A stretch of DNA of 64,000 nt. Source: Cedecea neteri (GTDB lineage Bacteria > Pseudomonadota > Gammaproteobacteria > Enterobacterales > Enterobacteriaceae). The notes under the pieces are model-generated. The model saw nothing but the letters and a program-made list of their open reading frames with translations, did not search any database and was not told where the DNA came from. A program made the position numbers and the translations under genes. The stretch covers positions 4,340,001 to 4,404,000 of the forward strand of contig NZ_CP009458.1 in NCBI RefSeq assembly GCF_000758305.1, written 5' to 3'. The stretch's first letter is position 1. Each line of letters begins with the position of its first letter. Positions 46,317 through 58,311 of this stretch are shown here, in pieces.

Positions 46317-49300
46317 TGCAGGTGTTACCTCCAGGCTCCACGGGCGGCCCTTCCCGCCTGTTTATTCTCCGCCCGGTTGCCACCACGCTATTGATGGTGG
46401 CTATCCTGCTGGCGGGGATTATTGGCTATCGCTTTCTGCCTGTTTCGGCGCTGCCGGAAGTAGATTACCCGACTATTCAGGTCGTCACTCTTTACCCTGG
46501 CGCCAGCCCTGATGTGATCACGTCTGCAATCACGGCGCCGCTTGAGCGCCAGTTTGGGCAGATGTCTGGCCTGAAACAAATGTCATCGCAAAGCGCCGGA
46601 GGGGCGTCTGTTATTACCCTGCAATTCCAACTGACGCTGGCGCTCGACGTTGCCGAGCAGGAAGTGCAGGCCGCAATTAACGCCGCGACCAACCTCCTGC
46701 CTACCGACCTGCCAAACCCGCCGGTTTACAGCAAGGTTAACCCGGCGGACCCGCCTATCATGACGCTTGCCGTGACCTCAACTGCCCTGCCGATGACGCA
46801 GGTGGAAGACATGGTGGAAACCCGCGTAGCGCAGAAAATATCCCAGGTTTCTGGCGTTGGACTGGTCACGCTGGCGGGCGGCCAGCGCCCCGCTGTACGC
46901 GTGAAGCTGAATGCGCCGGCAATTGCCGCACTTGGCCTGACGAGCGAAACCATTCGCACCGCCATAACCAACGCCAACGTTAACTCGGCAAAGGGCAGCC
47001 TTGACGGCCCGGAACGCGCCGTCACGCTATCCGCCAACGATCAAATGAAATCGGCCCAGGAGTACCGAGATTTAATCATTGCTTATCAGAACGGCGCGCC
47101 TATTCGCCTGGGGGATATCGCCACCGTTGAGCAAGGGGCTGAGAACAGCTGGCTTGGCGCGTGGGCGAACAAGCAGCAGGCTATCGTCATGAACGTTCAG
47201 CGCCAGCCTGGGGCCAACATCATTGAGACGGCAGACAGTATCCGCCAGATGCTGCCGACGCTGACCCAAAGCCTGCCGAAGTCGGTCGAAGTGAAGCTGC
47301 TCAGCGACCGTACCACCAACATTCGCGCCTCCGTGACCGACACCCAGCACGAGCTGATGCTGGCCATTGCACTGGTGGTGATGATCATTTATCTGTTCCT
47401 GCGCAACGTGCCGGCCACTATCATTCCTGCCGTCGCCGTGCCGCTGTCGCTGGTCGGTACTTTTGCTGTGATGGTCTTTCTCGATTTCTCCATCAACAAC
47501 CTGACGCTGATGGCGCTGACCATCGCCACCGGGTTCGTGGTGGATGACGCCATCGTGGTGATCGAGAACATTTCTCGCTATATCGAAAAAGGTGAGAAGC
47601 CGCTGGCCGCCGCTCTAAAAGGTGCCGGGGAAATCGGCTTTACCATTATCTCCCTGACCTTCTCGCTCATCGCCGTACTGATCCCGCTGTTGTTTATGGG
47701 CGACATCGTGGGCCGTCTGTTCCGCGAGTTTGCGGTCACGCTGGCAATTTCTATTTTAATCTCCGCCGTGGTTTCGCTAACGCTTACCCCAATGATGTGC
47801 GCGAGAATGCTGAGCCACGAATCATTGCGTAAGCAGAACCGTTTCTCCCGCGCCAGCGAGAAGATGTTTGATAACATCATTGCCGCCTATGGCCGCCTGT
47901 TAAGCAAAGTGTTGAATCATCCGTGGCTGACGCTTAGCGTGGCTTTTGGCACATTAGCGCTGACTATTGTGCTGTGGATCTTTATCCCCAAAGGTTTCTT
48001 CCCGATTCAGGATAACGGCATCATCCAGGGCACGCTGCAGGCCCCGCAGTCGGTCTCTTTCGCCAGCATGGCCCAACGCCAGCAGCAGGTGGCAGACGTG
48101 ATTTTGAAAGACCCGGCGGTGGAAAGCCTGACCTCGTTTATTGGCGTGGACGGCACCAACCCTTCATTGAACAGCGCCCGCCTGCAAATTAACCTTAAGC
48201 CGCTCAGTGACCGCGATGATCGCATCCCGACGGTGATTGACAGATTGCAGCAGAATGTCGCCAGCGTCCCAGGCGTGCAGCTTTATCTGCAGCCGATCCA
48301 GGATCTGACTATCGACACCACGGTGAGCCGCACGCAGTACCAGTTCACCTTGCAAGCTACCTCACTGGACGAACTGAGCACCTGGGTGCCGCAGCTGGAA
48401 GACAAACTTAAAACGCTGCCTCAGCTCGCGGATATCAGCAGTGACTGGCAGGATCAGGGGCTGATGGCCTACGTCAACGTTGACCGCGACAGCGCCAGCC
48501 GCCTCGGCATCACCATGTCATCGGTGACCAGCGCCCTGTATAACGCCTTCGGCCAGCGTCTGATTTCAACGATTTACACCCAGGCCAACCAGTATCGCGT
48601 GGTACTCGAACATGATACCAGCACCACGCCAGGGCTAAGCGCGCTCGACAACATTCGCCTCACCAGCAGCACCGGCGGCAGCATTCCGTTAAGCGCGATC
48701 GCGAAGGTAGAACAGCGCTTTGCCCCGCTGTCGATTAACCACCTTGACCAGTTCCCGTCCACTACGTTCTCCTTTAACGTACCGGAAGGACAATCGCTGG
48801 GTGACGCGGTGACCGCCATTACCTCGGCGGAAAAAGAGCTGGCGATGCCGTCCGATATCACGACGCAGTTCCAGGGCAGCACCCTCGCCTTCCAGGCCGC
48901 GCTGGGCAGCACTATCTGGCTGATTGTTGCCTCAGTCGTGGCGATGTATATCGTGCTGGGCGTGCTGTATGAAAGCTTTATTCACCCGATCACTATCCTG
49001 TCGACGCTGCCCACAGCGGGCGTTGGCGCGCTGCTTGCGCTGATGCTGGCGGGCGCCGAACTGGACGTTATCGCTATTATCGGCATCATTCTGCTCATTG
49101 GCATCGTGAAGAAAAACGCGATCATGATGATCGACTTTGCACTGGCCGCCGAGCGTGAACAGGGCATGGCCCCTTACGAAGCCATTTACCAGGCCTGTTT
49201 ACTGCGTTTCCGCCCAATTTTGATGACCACGCTTGCAGCGCTGTTGGGTGCGCTGCCGCTGATGCTTTCAACCGGCGTTGGCGCGGAGCTTCGTCGCCCG

Positions 49301-49438
49301 CTGGGTATCGGCATGGTCGGCGGCCTGCTGCTTAGCCAGGTTCTGACGCTGTTTACTACGCCGGTGATTTACCTGCTGTTCGACCGTTTGTCACACTACA
49401 CGCGCCGCCGCTTTGGCCGCCAGCATGAGGAGGCGTAA
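46316..49438 (+). CDS. mdtB: MdtB, RND multidrug efflux transporter subunit
   Basis: 1040 residues. RND architecture: a membrane helix at residues 20-40, a large periplasmic loop, six membrane helices (about 340-540), a second large loop and five more helices from 860. The proton-relay signature [13 protein letters not shown] near residue 405 has the two Asp residues. [16 protein letters not shown] and [14 protein letters not shown] are typical. MdtB and MdtC form a heterotrimer that exports bile salts, novobiocin and similar compounds. It starts within the mdtA stop (TGATG) and ends directly before mdtC. Confidence 0.97.
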   Translation: MQVLPPGSTGGPSRLFILRPVATTLLMVAILLAGIIGYRFLPVSALPEVDYPTIQVVTLYPGASPDVITSAITAPLERQFGQMSGLKQMSSQSAGGASVITLQFQLTLALDVAEQEVQAAINAATNLLPTDLPNPPVYSKVNPADPPIMTLAVTSTALPMTQVEDMVETRVAQKISQVSGVGLVTLAGGQRPAVRVKLNAPAIAALGLTSETIRTAITNANVNSAKGSLDGPERAVTLSANDQMKSAQEYRDLIIAYQNGAPIRLGDIATVEQGAENSWLGAWANKQQAIVMNVQRQPGANIIETADSIRQMLPTLTQSLPKSVEVKLLSDRTTNIRASVTDTQHELMLAIALVVMIIYLFLRNVPATIIPAVAVPLSLVGTFAVMVFLDFSINNLTLMALTIATGFVVDDAIVVIENISRYIEKGEKPLAAALKGAGEIGFTIISLTFSLIAVLIPLLFMGDIVGRLFREFAVTLAISILISAVVSLTLTPMMCARMLSHESLRKQNRFSRASEKMFDNIIAAYGRLLSKVLNHPWLTLSVAFGTLALTIVLWIFIPKGFFPIQDNGIIQGTLQAPQSVSFASMAQRQQQVADVILKDPAVESLTSFIGVDGTNPSLNSARLQINLKPLSDRDDRIPTVIDRLQQNVASVPGVQLYLQPIQDLTIDTTVSRTQYQFTLQATSLDELSTWVPQLEDKLKTLPQLADISSDWQDQGLMAYVNVDRDSASRLGITMSSVTSALYNAFGQRLISTIYTQANQYRVVLEHDTSTTPGLSALDNIRLTSSTGGSIPLSAIAKVEQRFAPLSINHLDQFPSTTFSFNVPEGQSLGDAVTAITSAEKELAMPSDITTQFQGSTLAFQAALGSTIWLIVASVVAMYIVLGVLYESFIHPITILSTLPTAGVGALLALMLAGAELDVIAIIGIILLIGIVKKNAIMMIDFALAAEREQGMAPYEAIYQACLLRFRPILMTTLAALLGALPLMLSTGVGAELRRPLGIGMVGGLLLSQVLTLFTTPVIYLLFDRLSHYTRRRFGRQHEEA

Positions 49439-52400
49439 GTGAAGTTTTTTGCCCTCTTCATTTACCGCCCGGTAGCGACGATTTTGTTGACCGTCGCCAT
49501 TACGCTGTGTGGCGTGCTGGGCTTCCGCCTGCTGCCGGTTGCGCCGCTGCCGCAGGTGGATTTTCCGGTGATCATGATAAGCGCCTCGCTGCCGGGCGCG
49601 TCACCAGAAACCATGGCATCGTCAGTGGCAACACCGCTGGAGCGTTCCCTGAGCCGCATTGCCGGGGTCAACGAAATGACCTCGTCCAGTTCGCTGGGCA
49701 GCACCCGCATCATTCTGGAATTTAATTTCGACCGCGACATCAACGGTGCCGCGCGGGACGTGCAGGCGGCAATCAACGCCGCCCAAAGCCTGCTGCCAAG
49801 CGGGATGCCGGGGCGGCCAACTTACCGCAAGGCCAACCCGTCCGATGCGCCAATCATGATCCTGACGCTCACCTCCGACACGCTGTCGCAGGGTGAGCTG
49901 TATGATTTTGCCTCCACGCAGCTCGCGCAAACCGTCTCGCAAATCGACGGGGTTGGCGACGTGGATGTCGGCGGAAGCTCTCTGCCCGCGGTGCGCGTGG
50001 ACCTTAATCCTCAAGCGCTGTTTAACCAGGGCGTATCGCTGGATGCCGTCCGAACCGCAATTAGCAATGCCAACGTTCGTCGCCCTCTTGGCTCGGTAGA
50101 AGACAGCACAAGCCGCTGGCAAATTCAGACCAACGACGAGCTAAAAAAAGCGGCGAACTATATGCCGCTTATCGTGCATTACAATAACGGTTCGGCCGTG
50201 CGGCTGCAGGATGTCGCCAACGTCACCGACAGCGTGCAGGACGTGCGTAACGCCGGGATGACCAACGCCAAACCGGCCATTTTGCTGATGATCCGCAAAT
50301 CGCAGGAAGCGAACATCATCGAAACCGTGGATCGCATCCGCGCCAAAATACCCGAATTAAGGGAAACCATTCCGGCTTCCATCGACCTGCAGGTAGCCCA
50401 GGATCGGTCACCAACCATTCGCGCCTCGCTGGCCGAGGTAGAACAATCTCTGGTGATCTCCGTGTCGCTGGTCATTCTGGTGGTGTTTCTGTTCCTTCGC
50501 TCAGGGCGAGCGACCTTTATTCCAGCTGTAGCAGTCCCGGTGTCGCTGATCGGGACCTTTGCCGCCATGTATCTGTGTGGCTTCAGCCTGAATAACCTGT
50601 CGCTGATGGCACTGACCATCGCCACCGGCTTTGTGGTCGATGACGCCATCGTGGTACTGGAAAACATTTCCCGCCATCTGGAAGCGGGCGTAAAGCCCAT
50701 GCAGGCGGCGCTTCAGGGCGTGCGGGAAGTGGGCTTCACCGTGCTGTCCATGAGTCTGTCGCTGGTGGCGGTCTTCCTGCCGCTGCTGTTGATGGGCGGG
50801 CTGCCGGGGCGCTTATTCCGCGAGTTTGCGGTCACGCTTTCGGTGGCTATCGGGATTTCGCTGGTGGTGTCGCTCACGCTCACGCCAATGATGTGCGGCT
50901 GGCTCCTGAAAAACCGGCCTCCTGAAAAGAGAAACAAAAATCGTGGATTCGGTCGCCTGCTGATTGCCATGCAGGGTGGTTACGCGCGCTCGTTGAAATG
51001 GGTGCTAAACCATACTCGACTGGTGGGGATGGTGCTTCTGGGTACGATAGCCCTGAGCGTCTGGCTCTACATTGCGATCCCCAAAACCTTCTTCCCGGAG
51101 CAGGACACCGGCAGGCTGATGGGCAATATTCAGGCCGATCAGAGCATCTCTTTCCAGGCCATGCGCGGCAAGCTGCAGGACTTTATGAAGATCATTCGTG
51201 AAGATCCGGCTGTGGATAACGTCACCGGCTTTACCGGCGGTTCCCGGGTTAACAGCGGCATGATGTTTATCTCACTTAAGCCATTGAGTGAACGCAGTGA
51301 AACCGCCCAGCAGGTCATTGACCGGCTGCGTGGCAAGCTGGCAAAAGAGCCCGGCGCCAACCTCTATTTAATGGCGGTGCAGGATATTCGCGTCGGTGGT
51401 CGTCAGGCTAACGCCAGCTATCAGTACACTCTGCTTTCGGATGACTTAAGTGCCCTGCGAGAGTGGGAGCCAAAAATCCGCAAAGCGCTGGCGGCGCTGC
51501 CAGAACTGGCGGACGTTAACTCCGACCAGCAGGATAACGGCTCGGAGATGGACCTGATTTACGACCGTGAAACCATGTCGCGACTGGGGATCAGCGTCTC
51601 GGATGCCAACAATCTGCTCAACAACGCCTTTGGTCAGCGCCAGATTTCCACCATCTACCAGCCGTTAAACCAGTACAAAGTGGTGATGGAAGTTGATCCG
51701 CGTTACACCCAGGATATCAGCTCGCTCAACCAGATGTTCGTCATAAACAGCGAAGGGAAGTCGATTCCCCTCTCCTACTTTGCCAAATGGCAGCCAGCGA
51801 ACGCCCCACTGTCGGTGAACCATCAGGGGCTGTCTGCCGCATCCACCATCTCGTTCAACCTGCCTGACGGGGTGTCGCTTTCTGAAGCCAGCGATGCCAT
51901 CGACAGGACGATGACTTCGCTGGGTGTACCGTCGACCGTGCGCGGCAGCTACGCCGGGACGGCACAGGTGTTCCAGCAGACAATGAACTCGCAGGTGATC
52001 CTGATCCTGGCGGCGATTGCCACGGTGTATATCGTGCTCGGCATGCTGTATGAAAGCTACGTGCATCCGCTGACCATCCTCTCAACGCTGCCTTCCGCGG
52101 GCGTCGGGGCGCTGCTGGCGCTGGAACTTTTCGGCGCCCCCTTCAGCCTGATTGCGCTAATCGGTATCATGCTGCTGATAGGCATCGTGAAGAAGAACGC
52201 CATTATGATGGTGGACTTCGCGATAGAGGCGCAGCGTAAGGGCGATTTAACGCCGGAAGAAGCCATTTTCCAGGCCTGCCTGCTGCGCTTCCGCCCGATT
52301 ATGATGACCACGCTGGCCGCGCTGTTTGGCGCATTACCGCTGGTGCTGACCAGCGGTGACGGCGCAGAACTGCGTCAGCCGCTGGGGATCACCATCGTCG

Positions 52401-52522
52401 GCGGGCTGGTGATGAGCCAGCTACTGACGCTATACACCACGCCGGTGGTTTACCTGTTCTTTGACCGACTGAGATTGCGCTTTAGCCGCAAACCCCGTGA
52501 AAGTAAGGCTCTGTCCGTATGA
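49439..52522 (+). CDS. mdtC: MdtC, RND multidrug efflux transporter subunit
   Basis: 1027 residues, same architecture as Mdt[14 protein letters not shown] near residue 400 holds the proton-relay Asp pair, [16 protein letters not shown] begins the first periplasmic domain, and [14 protein letters not shown] is near residue 925. It begins with GTG immediately after the mdtB stop and overlaps mdtD in ATGA. Within the heterotrimer MdtC is the subunit held to be needed for drug transport, from E. coli work. Composition is normal. Confidence 0.97.
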   Translation: MKFFALFIYRPVATILLTVAITLCGVLGFRLLPVAPLPQVDFPVIMISASLPGASPETMASSVATPLERSLSRIAGVNEMTSSSSLGSTRIILEFNFDRDINGAARDVQAAINAAQSLLPSGMPGRPTYRKANPSDAPIMILTLTSDTLSQGELYDFASTQLAQTVSQIDGVGDVDVGGSSLPAVRVDLNPQALFNQGVSLDAVRTAISNANVRRPLGSVEDSTSRWQIQTNDELKKAANYMPLIVHYNNGSAVRLQDVANVTDSVQDVRNAGMTNAKPAILLMIRKSQEANIIETVDRIRAKIPELRETIPASIDLQVAQDRSPTIRASLAEVEQSLVISVSLVILVVFLFLRSGRATFIPAVAVPVSLIGTFAAMYLCGFSLNNLSLMALTIATGFVVDDAIVVLENISRHLEAGVKPMQAALQGVREVGFTVLSMSLSLVAVFLPLLLMGGLPGRLFREFAVTLSVAIGISLVVSLTLTPMMCGWLLKNRPPEKRNKNRGFGRLLIAMQGGYARSLKWVLNHTRLVGMVLLGTIALSVWLYIAIPKTFFPEQDTGRLMGNIQADQSISFQAMRGKLQDFMKIIREDPAVDNVTGFTGGSRVNSGMMFISLKPLSERSETAQQVIDRLRGKLAKEPGANLYLMAVQDIRVGGRQANASYQYTLLSDDLSALREWEPKIRKALAALPELADVNSDQQDNGSEMDLIYDRETMSRLGISVSDANNLLNNAFGQRQISTIYQPLNQYKVVMEVDPRYTQDISSLNQMFVINSEGKSIPLSYFAKWQPANAPLSVNHQGLSAASTISFNLPDGVSLSEASDAIDRTMTSLGVPSTVRGSYAGTAQVFQQTMNSQVILILAAIATVYIVLGMLYESYVHPLTILSTLPSAGVGALLALELFGAPFSLIALIGIMLLIGIVKKNAIMMVDFAIEAQRKGDLTPEEAIFQACLLRFRPIMMTTLAALFGALPLVLTSGDGAELRQPLGITIVGGLVMSQLLTLYTTPVVYLFFDRLRLRFSRKPRESKALSV

Positions 52523-53934
52523 CTGATTTGCCCACCGCCGTTCGCTGGCAGTTATGGATTGTCGCTTTTGGCTTCTTTATGCAGGCGCTGGACACCACGA
52601 TTGTTAACACCGCTCTCCCCTCGATGGCGCATAGTCTGGGCGTAAGCCCTCTGCACATGCACTCGGTAGTGGTGGCCTACGTGTTAACGGTTGCGGTTAT
52701 GCTCCCGGCAAGCGGCTGGCTGGCGGACAGAGTTGGAGTACGCAATATCTTCTTCACGGCGATCATTCTTTTTACCCTTGGGTCACTGTTTTGCTCCAAC
52801 GCTTCAACGCTCAACGAACTTGTTCTGGCCCGCGTGGTGCAGGGCATTGGCGGCGCGATGATGGTACCAGTGGGGCGCCTTACGGTGATGAAAATCGTGC
52901 CGCGTGCGCAGTATATGGCGGCGATGACCTTCGTGACGATTCCAGGCCAGGTTGGCCCCCTGCTCGGCCCTGCGCTCGGCGGTGTGCTGGTTGAGTACGC
53001 CTCCTGGCACTGGATTTTCCTGATAAACATTCCTGTCGGCATTGTCGGGGCTATCGCGACCCTGTGGCTGATGCCCAACTACACCATGCAAACTCGTCGC
53101 TTTGATATTTCCGGCTTCCTGCTGCTGGCGTTTGGCATGGCGGCGCTGACGATTGCGCTGGACGGACAAAAGGGCCTGGGCATTTCCAGTGAAACGCTCG
53201 GGCTGTTAATCCTCGGCGGGGTGATCGCCATTCTGCTTTACCTCTGGCATGCGCGCGACAACGAAAACGCGCTGTTCAATCTCAATCTGTTCAACACGAA
53301 AACCTTTTCGCTTGGCCTGCTGGGCAGCCTGTGCGGGCGCATCGGCAGCGGCATGTTGCCGTTTATGACGCCGGTGTTTCTGCAGATTGGGATGGGTTTC
53401 TCGCCGTTCCATGCCGGGCTGATGATGGTCCCGATGGTGCTTGGCAGCATGGGCATGAAGCGTATCGTTGTGCAGGTCGTCAACCGCTTCGGCTACCGCA
53501 ACGTGCTGGTCGTCGCCACGCTCGGCCTGGCGCTGATCACGCTGATGTTTATGGGTACGGCCCTAATGGGCTGGTTCTGGCTGCTGCCGGTCGTGCTGTT
53601 TGTACAGGGCATGGTCAACTCCATGCGCTTCTCTTCCATGAATACGCTGACGCTAAAAGATCTGCCGGATGACCTCGCCAGCGGCGGCAACAGCATGCTC
53701 TCAATGGTCATGCAGCTTTCCATGAGTATCGGCGTGACCGTCGCTGGCCTGCTGCTGGGCATGTTTGGCCATCAGCAGCTTCCGGCCGGTGGTGAGCAGG
53801 TTCACAGCATCTTTATGTACACCTACTTCTGCATGGCGCTGGTCATTGCCCTTCCGGCATTGCTGTTTGCCCGCGTCCCCAATGACCGTTCAGAAAACAC
53901 GGTAATCAGCCGCCGTAAAAGGAGCGAAACATGA
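52519..53934 (+). CDS. mdtD: MdtD, DHA2-type major facilitator transporter
   Basis: 471 residues with 14 hydrophobic segments, a DHA2-family drug:H+ antiporter layout. [19 protein letters not shown] is motif D1 of helix 1, [11 protein letters not shown] is motif A, and the antiporter-type motif C region [16 protein letters not shown] is intact. It is translationally coupled with mdtC (ATGA) and with baeS (ATGA). In E. coli mdtD is not required for MdtABC function, so its own substrate is open; the Bae stress regulon is the likely context. Confidence 0.93.
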   Translation: MTDLPTAVRWQLWIVAFGFFMQALDTTIVNTALPSMAHSLGVSPLHMHSVVVAYVLTVAVMLPASGWLADRVGVRNIFFTAIILFTLGSLFCSNASTLNELVLARVVQGIGGAMMVPVGRLTVMKIVPRAQYMAAMTFVTIPGQVGPLLGPALGGVLVEYASWHWIFLINIPVGIVGAIATLWLMPNYTMQTRRFDISGFLLLAFGMAALTIALDGQKGLGISSETLGLLILGGVIAILLYLWHARDNENALFNLNLFNTKTFSLGLLGSLCGRIGSGMLPFMTPVFLQIGMGFSPFHAGLMMVPMVLGSMGMKRIVVQVVNRFGYRNVLVVATLGLALITLMFMGTALMGWFWLLPVVLFVQGMVNSMRFSSMNTLTLKDLPDDLASGGNSMLSMVMQLSMSIGVTVAGLLLGMFGHQQLPAGGEQVHSIFMYTYFCMALVIALPALLFARVPNDRSENTVISRRKRSET

Positions 53935-55325
53935 AACTCTGCCGCTCCGGGATCACCGGGAAATTATTCCTCGCTATTTTCTCCACCTGCCTGCTGGTAC
54001 TGGCCATCATGCACTGGGGCGTCAGGTTAAGTTTTGAGCGCGGCTTCATTGACTACATCAAGCGCGGCAATACCCAGCGCATTGAGCTGCTGAGTGATGC
54101 GCTGGGTGAACAGTATGCGCTTCACGGCAACTGGCGCTTCCTGCGGCACAACGACAGGTTTGTGTTTCAGATTTTACGTTCATTTGAGCGCGACGGGGAT
54201 GAAGCACACGGCATGCCTCCACAAGGCTGGCGCACCAAGTTTTGGGTGGTCGATCAAAACTATCAGGTTCTGGTTGGCCCGCGAGAGAAGCTCCCTCCCG
54301 ATGGAATGCGCAAAGCGATTAACGTCAATGGCCAGGACGTGGGCTGGGTGATTGCCTCCCCGATTGAACGCCTGACCCGCAACACCGACATTAACTTCGA
54401 TCGCCAGCAGCGGCGCACAAGTTGGATCATCGTCGCCCTGTCTAGCCTGCTGGCGGCGGCGGCCACCTTCCTGCTCGCCCGTGGCCTTTTGGCTCCGGTG
54501 AAACGCCTGGTTGATGGTACCCACAAACTGGCCGCCGGCGATTTTTCCACCCGGGTCGCGGTCGGTAGCCAGGATGAGCTGGGGCGGCTGGCACAGGACT
54601 TTAACCAGCTCGCCAGCACTCTGGAAAAAAACCATAAAATGCGCCGGGCTTACATGGCGGATATTTCTCACGAGCTTCGCACCCCGCTTGCCGTTTTGCG
54701 CGGTGAGCTGGAGGCCATTCAGGACGGCGTGCGCCAGTTTACGCCGGAGTCCGTCACGTCACTGCAGATGGAAGTCGCCACCCTGACCAAGCTCGTTGAC
54801 GACCTGCACCAGCTTTCCATGTCCGATGAAGGCGCGCTGGCGTACCAGAAAAAGTCGCTGGATATCATTGCGCTGCTGGAAGTAGTTGCCGGGGCATTTC
54901 GATCCCGTTTTGAGTCACGCGGGCTGATAATACGTCTTGCGCTACCGGAATCCGCGACTATTTTCGGTGACGGAGACCGTCTGATGCAGCTGTTCAACAA
55001 TCTTCTGGAAAACAGCCTCCGCTACACCGACAGCGGTGGGCAACTGGTGATTAGCGGTAAAATTGTGAATCAGCAGTTTGTGATGAGCTTTGACGACAGC
55101 GAGCCCGGTGTATCGGACGAGCAGTTAGGTCAGCTTTTCGACCGTTTTTACCGCGCGGAAGGCTCCCGCAACCGCGCCAGCGGCGGTTCAGGACTGGGCC
55201 TGTCTATCTGCCAGAATATTGTGACCGCCCATGGCGGTACGCTAACCGCCTCCCATTCACGCTTTGGCGGCGTTAGTATTACCGTTGAACTTCCTCTGGA
55301 AACAGAAACGTCGAGGACATTATGA
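53931..55325 (+). CDS. baeS: BaeS, envelope-stress sensor histidine kinase
   Basis: 464 residues. An N-terminal helix ([20 protein letters not shown]) and a second near residue 170 flank a periplasmic sensor domain of about 130 residues. A HAMP segment (about 185-235) follows. The H-box [15 protein letters not shown] has His247 as phosphate acceptor. ATP-binding motifs are the N-box [15 protein letters not shown], the DDSEPGV segment and the G2-type [21 protein letters not shown] takes the place of the usual D-x-G-x-G. It activates BaeR in response to indole, flavonoids, zinc and other envelope stress. It overlaps baeR by ATGA. Confidence 0.96.
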   Translation: MKLCRSGITGKLFLAIFSTCLLVLAIMHWGVRLSFERGFIDYIKRGNTQRIELLSDALGEQYALHGNWRFLRHNDRFVFQILRSFERDGDEAHGMPPQGWRTKFWVVDQNYQVLVGPREKLPPDGMRKAINVNGQDVGWVIASPIERLTRNTDINFDRQQRRTSWIIVALSSLLAAAATFLLARGLLAPVKRLVDGTHKLAAGDFSTRVAVGSQDELGRLAQDFNQLASTLEKNHKMRRAYMADISHELRTPLAVLRGELEAIQDGVRQFTPESVTSLQMEVATLTKLVDDLHQLSMSDEGALAYQKKSLDIIALLEVVAGAFRSRFESRGLIIRLALPESATIFGDGDRLMQLFNNLLENSLRYTDSGGQLVISGKIVNQQFVMSFDDSEPGVSDEQLGQLFDRFYRAEGSRNRASGGSGLGLSICQNIVTAHGGTLTASHSRFGGVSITVELPLETETSRTL

Positions 55326-56044
55326 CCGAGCTACCGATTGACGACAGTACGCCCCGTATTTTGATCGTAGAAGATGAACCTAAGCTTGGGCAGTTGCTCA
55401 TCGACTACCTCCGTGCGGCAAGCTATGCCCCTACTCTGCTGAACCACGGCGACCAGGTGCTGCCGTATGTTCGCCACACGCCGCCGGATCTCATTTTGCT
55501 GGATCTGATGCTCCCCGGCACAGACGGCCTGACGCTATGCAAAGAGATTCGACGTTTCTCCGAAGTCCCCATCGTCATGGTGACGGCCAAAATAGAAGAG
55601 ATTGACCGCCTGCTGGGGCTGGAAATTGGCGCCGACGACTATATTTGCAAACCATACAGCCCGCGCGAAGTTGTCGCCCGCGTGAAAACAATCCTCCGCC
55701 GCTGCAAGCGTCAGCTTGCCATTTCCGCTGGGTCGGAAGAAAGCCCGCTGGTGATTGATGAAGGCCGCTTCCAGGCTATTTGGCGCGGTAAACTGCTGGA
55801 TCTTACTCCCGCCGAATTCCGCCTGCTAAAAACCCTGTCCCACGAGCCGGGGAAAGTGTTCTCCCGCGAAATGCTGCTGAACCATTTGTATGACGACTAC
55901 CGCGTGGTCACCGACCGTACCATCGACAGTCACATTAAAAACTTGCGCCGCAAGCTTGAAGCACTGGATACCGATCAGTCGTTTATTCGCGCCGTTTACG
56001 GCGTGGGTTACCGCTGGGAGGCGGACGCCGGGCGGGTGATATAA
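55322..56044 (+). CDS. baeR: BaeR, OmpR-family response regulator
   Basis: 240 residues. Receiver domain with acidic pocket VEDEP (residues 16-20), phosphoacceptor Asp61 in [10 protein letters not shown], switch Thr in VMVTAK and Lys in ICKPYSP. The C-terminal winged-helix domain (residues 140-235) has [27 protein letters not shown] and [14 protein letters not shown]. By family knowledge it activates mdtABCD-baeSR, acrD and spy. The gene ends the operon. I see no terminator in the 92 bp after it. Confidence 0.97.
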   Translation: MTELPIDDSTPRILIVEDEPKLGQLLIDYLRAASYAPTLLNHGDQVLPYVRHTPPDLILLDLMLPGTDGLTLCKEIRRFSEVPIVMVTAKIEEIDRLLGLEIGADDYICKPYSPREVVARVKTILRRCKRQLAISAGSEESPLVIDEGRFQAIWRGKLLDLTPAEFRLLKTLSHEPGKVFSREMLLNHLYDDYRVVTDRTIDSHIKNLRRKLEALDTDQSFIRAVYGVGYRWEADAGRVI

Positions 56045-56136
56045 AATAGCGGCCTCGACATATAGTCAAATTGCCTTTAACCGACTATCTTTCAGACTGT
56101 TACCCACAATGGGTGTCTTCGGTTTAAGGAAAAGCT

Positions 56137-56424
56137 GTGTCAACAATACTTATTATATTGGCTGTAGGAGTGGTGCTTGGCGTGCTGTATGTCTGCTTTG
56201 TTCCGACGGGGAAATCCCCGATTACGGGATTATGGTCAACACTGCCAACAAAGCAGGAATATCTCCAGGCCCACCCGGCTGAAGTTTCCCCCACCGGTAG
56301 CCCGCAGTGTTTTCACTGTCATTCGTCAGAAACACTCGACGTTGGGCTGGCAAGATTTACTGATTTTCGTCGCACCATTATTTGCAGCAAATGCAAAAAC
56401 CAACTCTGGCGTGAGCAAGATTAG
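56137..56424 (+). CDS. Small membrane protein with two CxxC pairs, unrecognised
   Basis: 95 residues from GTG 56137, preceded by AAGGA at a good distance. A hydrophobic helix spans residues 3-22 (ILIILAVGVVLGVLYVCF). A Pro- and Ser-rich stretch follows, then CFHCHSS (Cys58, Cys61) and CSKCKNQLW (Cys83, Cys86), a typical zinc-ribbon or metal-binding layout. I do not recognise the family and assign no function. It lies 92 bp after baeR in the same orientation and may share its transcript. It occupies the site of yegP in E. coli. Confidence 0.72.
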   Translation: MSTILIILAVGVVLGVLYVCFVPTGKSPITGLWSTLPTKQEYLQAHPAEVSPTGSPQCFHCHSSETLDVGLARFTDFRRTIICSKCKNQLWREQD

Positions 56425-56479
56425 GTCTCGCCCGAAGAGGAAATAAAAATATATTAGCGGCAGTTGAGAGGTGTTTATC

Positions 56480-56737
56480 GTGGAAAAATATGTTTTTTAC
56501 AGCAAAGAAATTTCCGTCAACATCTATCCGAAAGCGTCGGTTACTGCTGCAGAACAAAAGCGCCTGAGCGAAGAAGGGTTTCAAAAAATAGGCTTTGAAA
56601 CGCACGCTAAGGATGAAGCAGAGGCAATGGAACAATACCTGACGCATTTCAAAGAAAACACCGACGCGCTGGAGGATTACGCGAAGGATATTGCATTTTC
56701 ATCACTGATCTTCAACGGAGGGCGGTTTCTTTTCTGA
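56480..56737 (+). CDS. Small hypothetical protein, unrecognised
   Basis: 85 residues from GTG 56480, with GAGAGG about 10 bp upstream; a second GTG at 56471 lies too close to this site to be the start. It has no signal peptide or membrane segment. Sequence is acidic with many Glu and Lys (for example HAKDEAEAMEQYLTHFKENTDALEDY), suggesting a small cytoplasmic alpha/beta protein. Function unknown. It follows the zinc-ribbon-like protein by 55 bp on the same strand and ends 129 bp before trhP. Confidence 0.62.
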   Translation: MEKYVFYSKEISVNIYPKASVTAAEQKRLSEEGFQKIGFETHAKDEAEAMEQYLTHFKENTDALEDYAKDIAFSSLIFNGGRFLF

Positions 56738-56866
56738 ATCCGCAAGACGGTTTACTCCCCAGCCTCACGGCGCTACAATTCCCGCCCTTAAATTGTGGTA
56801 ATCCACTCGACTTTAGCCGCTTCACCAGGTGGAGCGGTTCTGACCTGATATCAGAACGAGAACTTC

Positions 56867-58228
56867 ATGTTTAAACCGGAACTCCTCTCCCCAGCGGGAA
56901 CGCTGAAAAATATGCGTTACGCTTTCGCCTACGGCGCAGACGCCGTCTACGCTGGCCAGCCTCGCTACTCGCTGCGCGTGCGCAATAACGAATTCAACCA
57001 CGAAAACCTCCAGCTCGGGATCAACGAAGCCCACGCGCTGGGTAAAAAATTCTACGTGGTGGTGAATATTGCCCCGCATAACGCCAAGCTGAAAACCTTT
57101 ATTCGCGACCTTAAACCAGTCATCGACATGGGCCCGGATGCGCTGATTATGTCCGACCCGGGGCTTATCATGATGGTGCGCGAGGCGTTCCCGGAGATGG
57201 ATATTCACCTCTCCGTGCAGGCTAACGCCGTTAACTGGGCGACCGTGAAGTTCTGGAAGCAAATGGGGCTGACGCGCGTGATTCTTTCCCGCGAGCTGTC
57301 GCTGGAAGAAATCGCCGAAATTCGTGAACAGGTTCCTGAGATGGAGCTGGAGATCTTCGTCCACGGCGCGCTGTGTATGGCGTATTCAGGTCGCTGTCTG
57401 CTCTCCGGCTATATCAACAAGCGTGACCCTAACCAGGGGACATGTACCAACGCCTGCCGCTGGGAATATAAGGTTCAGGAAGGCAAAGAAGACGACATCG
57501 GTAACATCGTCCACGTACATGAGCCGATTCCGGTGCAAAACGTTGAGCCTACGCTTGGCGTCGGCGCCCCAACGGACAAAGTATTTATGGTGGAAGAAGC
57601 CAAACGTCCGGGCGAGTACATGACCGCCTTTGAAGACGAGCACGGCACCTACATCATGAACTCGAAAGATCTGCGCGCCATCGAGCACGTGGAACGCCTC
57701 ACCAAAATGGGCGTGCACTCGCTGAAAATCGAAGGCCGCACTAAGTCCTACTACTACTGCGCACGTACCGCGCAGGTGTATCGCCGCGCCATTGATGATG
57801 CCGCAGCGGGCAAACCGTTTGATCCTACGCTGCTGCAAACGCTGGAAGGCCTGGCCCATCGCGGTTATACCGAAGGTTTCCTGCGTCGTCATACCCACGA
57901 CAGCCATCAGAATTACGAGTACGGCCACTCTATTTCCGAAAGCCAGCAGTTTGTGGGCGAGTTTACCGGCGAACGCCGCGGTGACCTGGCAGCAGTGGCA
58001 GTGAAAAACAAATTCCTGCTGGGCGACAGTCTGGAAATGATGACCCCACAGGGCAATATCACCTTTACGCTGGAAACGCTGGAAAACGGCAAATCCCAGC
58101 CGATAGACGTGGCCCCAGGCGACGGTCATACCGTATGGATGCCTGTACCTCAGGAGATAGCGCTGGATTATGCTCTGCTGATGCGCAATCTCTCTGGTCA
58201 GACAACCCGTAAACCGCACGCAAACTAG
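56867..58228 (+). CDS. trhP: tRNA 5-hydroxyuridine synthesis protein TrhP (YegQ, peptidase U32 family)
   Basis: 453 residues. ELLSPAGTLKNMRYAFAYGADAVYAG opens the U32-type domain. The Cys cluster CMAYSGRCLLSGYI plus GTCTNACRWEY near residues 170-195 would bind an iron-sulfur cluster. KIEGRTKSYYYCARTAQVYR is a further landmark, with another Cys. In E. coli the protein takes part with TrhO in making 5-hydroxyuridine-34 in tRNAs, with prephenate needed. Despite its name no protease activity is established. The ATG start matches the family. CyaR lies 83 bp downstream. Confidence 0.95.
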   Translation: MFKPELLSPAGTLKNMRYAFAYGADAVYAGQPRYSLRVRNNEFNHENLQLGINEAHALGKKFYVVVNIAPHNAKLKTFIRDLKPVIDMGPDALIMSDPGLIMMVREAFPEMDIHLSVQANAVNWATVKFWKQMGLTRVILSRELSLEEIAEIREQVPEMELEIFVHGALCMAYSGRCLLSGYINKRDPNQGTCTNACRWEYKVQEGKEDDIGNIVHVHEPIPVQNVEPTLGVGAPTDKVFMVEEAKRPGEYMTAFEDEHGTYIMNSKDLRAIEHVERLTKMGVHSLKIEGRTKSYYYCARTAQVYRRAIDDAAAGKPFDPTLLQTLEGLAHRGYTEGFLRRHTHDSHQNYEYGHSISESQQFVGEFTGERRGDLAAVAVKNKFLLGDSLEMMTPQGNITFTLETLENGKSQPIDVAPGDGHTVWMPVPQEIALDYALLMRNLSGQTTRKPHAN

Positions 58229-58262
58229 TGAATTCGGGTTATTTTTCGCGCTAAGACCATTC

Positions 58263-58305
58263 TTAGAAACCGATCACATACGGTTACACAAGATAACGTT
58301 ATTAT
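58263..58305 (+). promoter_or_regulatory. cyaR: CRP site and promoter of cyaR
   Basis: TTAGA-N6-TCACA (58263-58278) is a CRP-type half-matched site with a perfect right half. Its centre is 41.5 bp upstream of the predicted CyaR start (58312), the class II distance. TATTAT (58300-58305) sits exactly at -12 to -7. The left half matches the CRP half-site TGTGA at only 3 of 5 bases. CyaR is known to be CRP-activated in E. coli. Confidence 0.78.
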
Positions 58306-58311
58306 CCGCAA

